Assembly: GCF_001679485.1 (NCBI RefSeq)
Contig: NZ_LZOZ01000019.1
Span: 1-64,000, forward strand
DNA: 64,000 nucleotides
Direction of reading: 5' to 3'
Origin: Haemophilus sp. CCUG 60358
GTDB lineage: Bacteria; Pseudomonadota; Gammaproteobacteria; Enterobacterales; Pasteurellaceae
Part shown: positions 56,879 to 64,000 of the stretch, piece after piece
Layout: every line of letters starts with the position of its first letter
Numbering within the stretch: position 1 is the first letter of the stretch
Notes under the pieces: model-generated
Seen by the model: only the letters and a program-made list of their open reading frames with translations
What the model was told of the DNA's origin: nothing
Database searches by the model: none
Translations under genes and position numbers: made by a program

Positions 56879-57340
56879 CTACACAACTGGTTTTTGTCGA
56901 TAGAACAATAGCCCTGGTAAGGCTAAGCCCAAAACAAGCGCACCTAAAATAAAGCTGGTATTGATAAAAGAGCTGATCATTTGCTCAAATAATGTATCGG
57001 AAAAGCCATAATGATGAATTTGTACGATAGCAATCATGGCTTTATAAGCATGAACACCTGGAATCATTGGAATAATTGCCGCAACGGTAAAGACTTTCGG
57101 ATGAGCTAAATAACGATGAGATAAATGCACCCCAATAAAACCAATCACACAAGTGGCGAAAAAAGTGGCAAAAACAATTGGAACACCAAAGTGTAATAAT
57201 AAGGTTCTCGTGACATGTCCGAGTGCACCTAAAATAGCACAATACTTTAAGGCTTTAGGCGGAACATTAAATACTAAAGCAAATCCTACTGCGGGGATGG
57301 CTGCGAAAAGCATATCATCGAGTAAATTCAGTAAAAACAT
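56879..57340 (-). CDS. yjjB: Threonine/serine exporter-family protein, small subunit (YjjB-like)
   Basis: 153 residues with four or five membrane spans (DUF3815 type): FNVPPKALKYCAILGALGHVTRT and IPMIPGVHAYKAM are the characteristic blocks (the latter has the conserved PG). It works together with the YjjP-like protein encoded just upstream. E. coli YjjPB exports succinate; ThrE relatives export threonine/serine. Confidence 0.88.
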   Translation of the reverse strand: MFLLNLLDDMLFAAIPAVGFALVFNVPPKALKYCAILGALGHVTRTLLLHFGVPIVFATFFATCVIGFIGVHLSHRYLAHPKVFTVAAIIPMIPGVHAYKAMIAIVQIHHYGFSDTLFEQMISSFINTSFILGALVLGLALPGLLFYRQKPVV

Positions 57341-57343
57341 CTA

Positions 57344-58114
57344 TTACCCCACCCAAGAAACAATATTTAAAAGATTTAATGCAAAGACAATGCCTAAACA
57401 AGCACCAAAAGTGAGAACCGTAGCGATGGTCCATCGTCCTATTCCCATATTGACATACCCTTTTAAAATATCCGCAAGTGAATTAATCAATGGGAATCCT
57501 GGAACGAGTAATAAAACGCTAGAAGCTAATGCGATATGAGGATCATTGCCTAAACTATATTTCAAACTCATACCGGAAATCAGTGAAGCGACAAAAGCGG
57601 TAATGGCAAAAACGATGAGTGGATTGTAATGACGTTTAGAAATTTCTTGTCGAACAAACATAGCAATGGCAGAGGCAATAAAGGTGATCGCACAAATTGT
57701 CATATCTCCGCCAGAAAGGTGAGCAAAAGAGGCACAAGATAAACCAATCATAAACACCACCAAATAACGGTTATATTTTAGTGGTTTTAATTTGTCTAGT
57801 TTCTTTTGAGCCATGGACAAATCATACAAGTGATGTTCTACGGCAACTACAATGTGCTGAACATCCGTAACAATTTGCATATTAATGCCTTTATCGACAT
57901 TCTTCCGCACGGTAGTAATACAATGTTGCTTAGAAAGTGTGGTCAATAAGACGGCATTTGCCGTCAAAGCACACTCCACGCTTTCAATGCCTAAAGCTAC
58001 ACCTAATCGCTGAGCCATTTGTACGACGACAGCACTTTCTGCCCCATGCTGTAATAATAACAAAGCGGTTTCCACACAAATACGGGTAACCGCTCGTTGG
58101 TATTCCTGATCCAT
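57344..58114 (-). CDS. yjjP: Threonine/serine exporter-family protein, large subunit (YjjP-like)
   Basis: 256 residues (DUF1212 type). A soluble N-terminal part (VETALLLLQHGAESAVVVQMAQRLGVALGIESVE) is followed by about five membrane spans with LVPGFPLINSLADIL near the end. Three bases separate it from yjjB, so the two form one exporter. Confidence 0.88.
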   Translation of the reverse strand: MDQEYQRAVTRICVETALLLLQHGAESAVVVQMAQRLGVALGIESVECALTANAVLLTTLSKQHCITTVRKNVDKGINMQIVTDVQHIVVAVEHHLYDLSMAQKKLDKLKPLKYNRYLVVFMIGLSCASFAHLSGGDMTICAITFIASAIAMFVRQEISKRHYNPLIVFAITAFVASLISGMSLKYSLGNDPHIALASSVLLLVPGFPLINSLADILKGYVNMGIGRWTIATVLTFGACLGIVFALNLLNIVSWVG

Positions 58115-58242
58115 ATCTCTGCGCTCTTATAAAGTAAACCTTAGAGATTATAGATCGATGAATAAAAAATACTGAAAAAATGACCGTATCTATGATCCAA
58201 GTCAAAAGTTCAGTATCTCCAAAACCTATGACTTAATAGAGA

Positions 58243-58890
58243 TTAAATGGCTTTATCAAAATACAGCGGCACATTGCTTAACTTAGCCATATTCGTGATA
58301 TAAGCTAAAATCGCTGGTGGGAATTCGATGCCTTTCACACAAGTAAGATTTCGTAATACCGGGAAAACGATAATATCTTCAAGAGAAAGTTGGCCGTTTA
58401 AGGCATTTTCAGATTGAATTAATACCGCTAATTTCTCTAAATCGCCTTTTAAGCGAGTAAGATAGGTTTCTGTCTTCGCGATATTTTCAGCAAAATCCCC
58501 AATAAATTCCGTTTTCTTTTTAGTGAAATAATCGACCGCACTTTGGGTTTCAAATTCTGCTAAGCCAATTTGCGTAAAGCGTGCAGTCGTAAGATGGCCA
58601 TAATAACTGCCGACTTCTTTTAACCATGCTTCAATTTCAGGACGAACGTGTTCAGATAGGATTTTTTCACCAAAATGCTCATCTACATAATGCACGATAT
58701 CCAAACTTTCTGGCATCGCGGTACCATCTTCTTTGACAAGAATTGGTACAACTTTTTTCCCTACTAAACCGATTGGCGTTGCTTCATCATCATTTGCCAG
58801 CACTACAAGTTCTACCGGTAAATTTTTTAAACCGAAAATCATGCGGGCTCGCACACAAAACGGGCAATGATCGTAAACATATAATTTCAT
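58243..58890 (-). CDS. grxB: Glutaredoxin 2
   Basis: A 215-residue GST-like glutaredoxin. The active site CPFC is in YDHCPFCVRARMIFGLKN at the N-terminus (residues 9-12). The all-helical GST domain follows from about residue 85 (ESLDIVHYVDEHFGEKIL). It reduces protein disulfides with glutathione. It is four bases downstream of the recD stop, so possibly in the recBD transcript. Confidence 0.95.
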   Translation of the reverse strand: MKLYVYDHCPFCVRARMIFGLKNLPVELVVLANDDEATPIGLVGKKVVPILVKEDGTAMPESLDIVHYVDEHFGEKILSEHVRPEIEAWLKEVGSYYGHLTTARFTQIGLAEFETQSAVDYFTKKKTEFIGDFAENIAKTETYLTRLKGDLEKLAVLIQSENALNGQLSLEDIIVFPVLRNLTCVKGIEFPPAILAYITNMAKLSNVPLYFDKAI

Positions 58891-58893
58891 TTT

Positions 58894-60828
58894 TTACTCC
58901 TCTTTTTCCTGTAATAATTTTCCTAATCCACTTTGTCGTTTTACGGTATTTCTGACCGCACTTTGCCAGATTTTTTCATTGGCAAATACGGAAAGTTGAT
59001 TTTTTGCACGGGTAACACCGGTAAATACAAGCTCTCGTGAAAGTACTGGATTAGGTTCTGTTGGTAACACCATGACGGTATGTTCAAACTCCGAACCTTG
59101 GGATTTATGAATCGTCATCATAAATGCAGGCTCGTGAGCGGGAATACGACTGGTAGAAACTTCTCGATTGCCAAACCATACTTTGCCTTTAGCTAAACAC
59201 AAGCCAATATCACCGTTATACAGTTTCACATTATGATCATTTTCGGTAATCATAATTGGCTTACCGATATACCAATCATCTTCTTGACGGAACCAAAGTA
59301 ATTTCTCAGCTCGTAATGCTAAAGCAATTTCACGATTTAATTCTTCCACACCTAATACCGAAGCACGAAGTGCGGTCAAAAATCTCACCGAATTAAAGCG
59401 ATCTAAAATTGCTTCCGCATAAGTTTTTTCGTTGCCCTTTTCATCTATAAATTTTGCATTGAGATCTTTCTTATGAGCAAAATAAGTTTGAAGTTGGGTT
59501 AAATAAACACGGTAATTTTCAACCGCACTTTTCACCACTTGGCGCACCGATTCTTTAACGTCTTGTTCTTCATCAAAATGATGAAAATGCAACTCTTGTG
59601 GATATTCCGCAAAGGTCGCCACACTGCCCTCACCTTTTCCTTGTTGAATTTGCTCTGCAAGTTGTTTAATGCCCGAATCATCTCGGAAACGGCGACTAAA
59701 GGTTAAATGGCAAATGGCATCACGCAGCGGACTATGTTCATCCGAAGTTGGAACAGTATAGCCTGTTGTTGTATGAATATAATCAGCTTGAGCAGGACTA
59801 TAATCTTGCGTTAAAAATTGTGCAATTTCACCTAATACTGCCCCCGCTTCTACTGAAGCTAATTGAGCCTGGTCTCCCAATAAAATCAAACGTGTTTCGG
59901 GCTTCAACGCTTGCACAAGTTTCGCCATCATAGGCAAATCAATCATCGAGGTTTCATCCACCACTAATACATCAATTTGCAGTGGATTATGTGCATGATA
60001 TTTTACGCTATCGGTAAAAGGTCGAACGCCTAGTAAGCGATGCAACGTTTCTGCTGTTTTAGGAATGGATGCACATAACTCATCTGAAATCGGCATTTGT
60101 GCCAAAGCGTTTTCGATGGATTCCGTTAAACGAGCCGCCGCTTTCCCCGTTGGCGCAACCAATTTAATGTGAAGTTTGCCACCAAATAATTCCTGTAATA
60201 CGCATAACAAGCGAGTGACTGTCGTGGTTTTCCCTGTTCCAGGGCCACCTGTAATCACAGAAAATGGACTTTTTACCGCCGTTGCGACTGCTACTTTTTG
60301 CCAATCAACTTGCGCTTGTTGTTGAGGGAAATAACGATCTAATAATGCTCTGATTTGTTGCGGTTCTACCGATAAAGTGCGGTCATTTTTCAATGCGTTT
60401 TTAATATATTGCGCAACGCGGAATTCATCCTGCCAAGCTCGATAGAAATAAATCGCCCCAAATTGAAATGCGAGAGGCGCAATCTGATTTTCAGGATCTT
60501 GTGTAAAAGCAATATGCCCCGCTAAGGCTGATTGCCATTTTGATACAGGAAGTGAACCAATCTTTTCATTGATCAGCAACAAAAAATCCGTTTCAGTATG
60601 ACGATAAGCCAAACCGAATAAATTACGTTCTAAGAAACGATCTAACACACAACAAGTATTGCCTTGCGTATAGCTCCAGTTGCAAAGTGCGGCTAATAAA
60701 ATCGCTAAATTTTGTACGGGTTCGGCATAGCCTTTATCTTTTTGTTTATCAGCAATTAATTGAACAAAATAATAATCGCCTTGAGTAATCACACCTTGTT
60801 CTTGCAAGGATTTTAATAGGCTTAACAT
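58894..60828 (-). CDS. recD: Exodeoxyribonuclease V alpha subunit
   Basis: 644 residues from the ATG at 60828, which overlaps the recB stop by one base (TAATG). An upstream start is in the recB coding region and lacks support. RecD is the fast 5'-3' helicase of RecBCD. Walker A is GGPGTGKTTTVTRLL near residue 200. DEx box is VVDETSMIDLPMMAKLV, and the later motif is TIHKSQGSEFEHTVMVLP. The N-terminal RecB-contacting domain is about residues 1-120. Confidence 0.96.
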   Translation of the reverse strand: MLSLLKSLQEQGVITQGDYYFVQLIADKQKDKGYAEPVQNLAILLAALCNWSYTQGNTCCVLDRFLERNLFGLAYRHTETDFLLLINEKIGSLPVSKWQSALAGHIAFTQDPENQIAPLAFQFGAIYFYRAWQDEFRVAQYIKNALKNDRTLSVEPQQIRALLDRYFPQQQAQVDWQKVAVATAVKSPFSVITGGPGTGKTTTVTRLLCVLQELFGGKLHIKLVAPTGKAAARLTESIENALAQMPISDELCASIPKTAETLHRLLGVRPFTDSVKYHAHNPLQIDVLVVDETSMIDLPMMAKLVQALKPETRLILLGDQAQLASVEAGAVLGEIAQFLTQDYSPAQADYIHTTTGYTVPTSDEHSPLRDAICHLTFSRRFRDDSGIKQLAEQIQQGKGEGSVATFAEYPQELHFHHFDEEQDVKESVRQVVKSAVENYRVYLTQLQTYFAHKKDLNAKFIDEKGNEKTYAEAILDRFNSVRFLTALRASVLGVEELNREIALALRAEKLLWFRQEDDWYIGKPIMITENDHNVKLYNGDIGLCLAKGKVWFGNREVSTSRIPAHEPAFMMTIHKSQGSEFEHTVMVLPTEPNPVLSRELVFTGVTRAKNQLSVFANEKIWQSAVRNTVKRQSGLGKLLQEKEE

Positions 60829-63800
60829 TAAAATAATTCCTCTAATTGTTGGATTAATTGCCAATCTGGTTTATCAAAAAAGATGCCCGATTGTGGCGAA
60901 CCATTCATTCCTCGTAAAAATGCATAAACCACACCACCAAAATCTCGGTTGTAATCGTAGTGAGGCAAACGTGTTTTTAAATAACGGTGTAATGCCACCA
61001 CATACAACAAGTATTGCCAATCATAGTGATGCTCTAACATGGTTTTTTTCAATGCAGCTTGATCGTAATCCTTTAATGCCTCACCCAAGAAATTCGATTT
61101 GTAATCAAGCAAATAATATTTACCTTGATAACTGAAAACTAAGTCCATTGTGCCTCGCACCATGCCTTGAATATCATCAAACTGTAACGGTTCTGATGGC
61201 AAATAATGTAAGGTTGCTAATGCTCGGTTAAAACCAGCGACATCAAAATAGCTTGAAATATTGAGATAAAACGCCAACTCTTTTAAGCATTGTTTTTCGT
61301 TAATCTGAGCAAGAGTAAGATCATTATTTGGCAAAATTGGCGTACTGAGTATTTGTGCAAACCACTGTTGAACTGCTGCAAATTGCTCTTCGGCAAGATT
61401 CAAATCCTGACATAATTTTTCAATGTTTTCTTTCTCAGCCAGTTGAGCAAAAGGCACTTTTTCAAAATAACGATGCAATAACGTACCGATTTGTGTTCCA
61501 CGTGGGAAATCCAAAACCATTTCATCGTTATTATGATCAAGTGCGGTCAGATTTTCAGGGATATTTTCTATTGAAATCGATGCATCATAATCTTTCGCGT
61601 CATCAAAAATGAGCGATTTTTTCACCGCACTTTCATTCAAATAAGCTTTACGTTGATGAGTTTGTTCAATGCCACTAAAGCTTGTCACTCGCCAATCTTG
61701 TTCAATTTCACCTTGGAAAATTTCCGCACTTAAATTTTCTTGAGAAACATTTAAGGTAAGTGGTTCACTGGCTTGTAACACATCAGTTAATTCAATCGCT
61801 ACATCATTGGGTAAAAGCTGCTTAAATTTTTCCAATAACGGTTGGGTATCCCAATTAGCTGGCAAATCGAGTTTTCGGCCAATTTCACCTTGCGTTAAAA
61901 CATACAATAAAGCATTCCATTTTTTATCAAAGGCTTTCGGTAACACAAAGGCCATTTGATATTTTGCTCGGGTTAATGCCACATAAAGCAAACGCAATTC
62001 TTCCGCAAAAACTTCTTCTGTTAATTCATCCAAGTGCTGATCTTGCATATCCCACAAGGTTTTCTCTTCATCACTGTCGTAATATAAATTAAACAGTTTC
62101 TTCTGCTTGCCTGATTTTGTTGGGTCTTTTGCTTCATTACCTAAAAATGGCAACCAAACCAAATCATATTCCAACCCTTTAGATTTATGGATAGTCACAA
62201 TCTTCACTGACTGGCGTTCGCTTTCTAAACGAATTTGAGCTTCTTGACGACCATTATCTTGAATTTGCTTTTCAAACCAGCGCAATAATGTCGCTTCACT
62301 TTCATTTAATGCGGCTGCTTGCTGTAAAATTTCAGCTAAATGTAATAAATCCGTCAGTTTTCGTTCGCCATCAGGCCGAGATAAGAGATTTTCTGTGATA
62401 TTTTCAGCTAAAAGTAAATGGTGCAACATCGGCAAGACGCCTTGGCGTTGCCAAATTTGTTGATACTCTGCGAATTTTTCAGCCCAACGTTGCCACTGAA
62501 TTTCATCCTGGTGAATTTGGTGAATTTCAGCTGCATTTAAGCCGAAAAGTGCGGTCGCAATTGCATTTAAAATTGGGCGTTCCGTCACACTCAAACAGGC
62601 TTGCAAAATCAAGGCCAGTTCTTTTGCTGTGTTACTCTCAAAGACATTTCCCCTATCCGAAAGGTAAACCGAAGTAATACCGAGTGCTTGCAATTCTTTC
62701 TTCACGAGATCCGCTTCGGTATAACCACGCACCAAAACGGCAATATTTTCTGCTCGCAATGTTTGATTTTCCGCTTTGCTTTCATTCGGAAAAACAACCG
62801 GATTTTCAGCCGCACTTTTTAACCATTGCTGAATCGATGTTGCACAAGCTTTCGCATAATCTTGCTGGGTGGGGTCGTCTTTATCATTAATGTAAAAACG
62901 GAAGGCCGGTTCAGATTGATTATTCAACTGAAAAACAAGATTCTTCTTGGCTGCGCCGACGTTTAAAAATTCGATGTTTTCATAAATAAAAGGTGAATTT
63001 TTAAAATCAAATAATCGATTTACCCCTTCCACTAAAGGTCTGGATGAACGGTAGTTTGTGCCTAAGTTAAAATGTTCATTCGCTTCTTTTGCTGCTTTTA
63101 GATAAGTGAAAATATCGGCACCACGGAAACGATAAATCGCCTGTTTTGGGTCCCCGATCATCATAAAGCCAACATTACCGGACGCACTTTCATTACGATA
63201 AATTTTCGAGAAAATTTGATACTGCAACGCATCCGTATCTTGGAACTCGTCAATCATGGCAAAAGGATATTGAAAACGAATTAACTCCGCTAACTGTTCT
63301 CCACCCTCACTATGTAATGCTTCTTTCAATAAGCGTAATAAATCATCAAAAGATTTTTCAGGATGATTTGCTTTGTATTCAAGGAGTTTCTTTTGAATAC
63401 CTTGACGATAGTGATAGAGAATGATTTTTTTAAATAAATCACTTGGTTGAATTTCTTCAATTAAAGCTTCAATCTCTTCAAAGGCTGAATGTGTTATTCT
63501 TACACCTTTTTTCTTGAAAGGTGCGTTGACCGCGTTATCTAAAGCCGATTGCGTAAATTTTTTTACTAGCGTTTCATTTAAGGTGATATCTGCTCTATTT
63601 TTTGCCCATGAGGTGACTTCATCGACAAGAGATAAAATTGTTTTACTTGAATGTGTTTTTCCATTTAAACAAGATTTCTCTTTTTTCACGACTTCTTCAT
63701 CAAAAAGGTTTCGGATTTCAACCGCACTTTCTAACCAAGTGTCTTTAATCTTTTCAATAATTTCCGCATTTTTAGTGATATCTTTTTGCAAAAATTCTTT

Positions 63801-64000
63801 TAATGACAGTTCTAATAGTTTTGGTTTATCCAGTTGTATAGAAAAATCATTCCCAATGTTTGAACCTAAATCATTCAATACATCTTCTGGCGATTTTAAT
63901 TCTTTTGAGATAAATGCAGCCAAATGGAAAGGCAAATCATAAAAATGCTCCCGCCAAAATTCATTTGCAAATTGTTTGAGTAAATCAGACTGATCTTTGA
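60828..64000 (-). CDS. recB: Exodeoxyribonuclease V beta subunit, 5' end beyond the window
   Basis: A partial gene; the frame stays open to the last base, so about 1,057 codons are seen and roughly the first 130-150, including Walker A, are missing. Visible: helicase motif II MIDEFQDTDALQYQIF, motif IV region MIGDPKQAIYRFRGADIFTY, motif V/VI VKIVTIHKSKGLEYDLVWLP with LLYVALTRAKYQM, and the C-terminal nuclease domain with GTQIGTLLHRYFE, GTMDLVFSYQGKYYLLDYKSN and ALHRYLKTRLP. RecB is the 3'-5' helicase and nuclease acting at double-strand breaks. recD is downstream and coupled. Confidence 0.96.
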   Translation of the reverse strand, partial: KDQSDLLKQFANEFWREHFYDLPFHLAAFISKELKSPEDVLNDLGSNIGNDFSIQLDKPKLLELSLKEFLQKDITKNAEIIEKIKDTWLESAVEIRNLFDEEVVKKEKSCLNGKTHSSKTILSLVDEVTSWAKNRADITLNETLVKKFTQSALDNAVNAPFKKKGVRITHSAFEEIEALIEEIQPSDLFKKIILYHYRQGIQKKLLEYKANHPEKSFDDLLRLLKEALHSEGGEQLAELIRFQYPFAMIDEFQDTDALQYQIFSKIYRNESASGNVGFMMIGDPKQAIYRFRGADIFTYLKAAKEANEHFNLGTNYRSSRPLVEGVNRLFDFKNSPFIYENIEFLNVGAAKKNLVFQLNNQSEPAFRFYINDKDDPTQQDYAKACATSIQQWLKSAAENPVVFPNESKAENQTLRAENIAVLVRGYTEADLVKKELQALGITSVYLSDRGNVFESNTAKELALILQACLSVTERPILNAIATALFGLNAAEIHQIHQDEIQWQRWAEKFAEYQQIWQRQGVLPMLHHLLLAENITENLLSRPDGERKLTDLLHLAEILQQAAALNESEATLLRWFEKQIQDNGRQEAQIRLESERQSVKIVTIHKSKGLEYDLVWLPFLGNEAKDPTKSGKQKKLFNLYYDSDEEKTLWDMQDQHLDELTEEVFAEELRLLYVALTRAKYQMAFVLPKAFDKKWNALLYVLTQGEIGRKLDLPANWDTQPLLEKFKQLLPNDVAIELTDVLQASEPLTLNVSQENLSAEIFQGEIEQDWRVTSFSGIEQTHQRKAYLNESAVKKSLIFDDAKDYDASISIENIPENLTALDHNNDEMVLDFPRGTQIGTLLHRYFEKVPFAQLAEKENIEKLCQDLNLAEEQFAAVQQWFAQILSTPILPNNDLTLAQINEKQCLKELAFYLNISSYFDVAGFNRALATLHYLPSEPLQFDDIQGMVRGTMDLVFSYQGKYYLLDYKSNFLGEALKDYDQAALKKTMLEHHYDWQYLLYVVALHRYLKTRLPHYDYNRDFGGVVYAFLRGMNGSPQSGIFFDKPDWQLIQQLEELF

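Overview
The window looks like a Haemophilus chromosome from the H. parainfluenzae / H. haemolyticus side of the genus. The main evidence is the 9-base Hin-type DNA uptake word AAGTGCGGT (and its complement ACCGCACTT), which occurs many times in genes and very often as inverted pairs that form transcription terminators. The genes also fit: MukBEF, RecBCD, PyrD class 2, an FNR/UspE pair and tandem ferritins. The species is an inference; no rRNA is present.

Layout. 1-13.7 kb: end of an IS copy at the edge, aspC, purEK with a PurR box, pepN, an orphan OppA-like binding protein, pyrD-rnm, a LysR regulator divergent from topA, and a LOG-family gene. 13,754-20,721: two same-orientation IS3-family copies (the left one dead, the right one apparently intact) bracketing a very large TonB-dependent receptor and rlmC. 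Joining the outer flanks rebuilds a perfect inverted-uptake-word terminator with a 3-bp AAG duplication, so the block looks like a composite-transposon insertion. 20.7-25.6 kb: a DUF4198-like protein, uspE, fnr, a tiny membrane-protein ORF and a YadA-like trimeric autotransporter. 26-35 kb: mukFEB, an EamA-type transporter and sbcB.

35.3-43.3 kb is an inovirus (filamentous phage) prophage sitting at the chromosome dimer resolution site dif. Its left end carries two inverted dif-like sites that can fold into a forked hairpin as in CTXphi attP(+); its right end is an intact dif. Gene order is typical: replication initiator, ssDNA-binding protein, small membrane protein, major coat, small virion protein, TspB/pIII-like adsorption protein, pVI-like, Zot (pI-like) and secretin (pIV-like). 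The prophage is decaying. The coat gene has an in-frame TAA, the adsorption gene a TAG and a TAA, zot a TAA, the secretin three frameshifts, and the divergently transcribed small gene apparently a deletion just after its start. No uptake word was seen in it.

43.7-64 kb: two ferritins behind a promoter embedded in a long inverted repeat with Fur-like words, tRNA-Leu(CAA), ttcA-tusE, a mop molybdate-binding gene, metE with MetJ boxes, cdd, a peptide-type ABC transporter (Tat-exported binding protein, permease, fused permease-ATPase, ATPase) with a duplicated CRP-box promoter region, dps, the yjjB/yjjP export pair, grxB, recD and the 5'-truncated recB running off the right edge.
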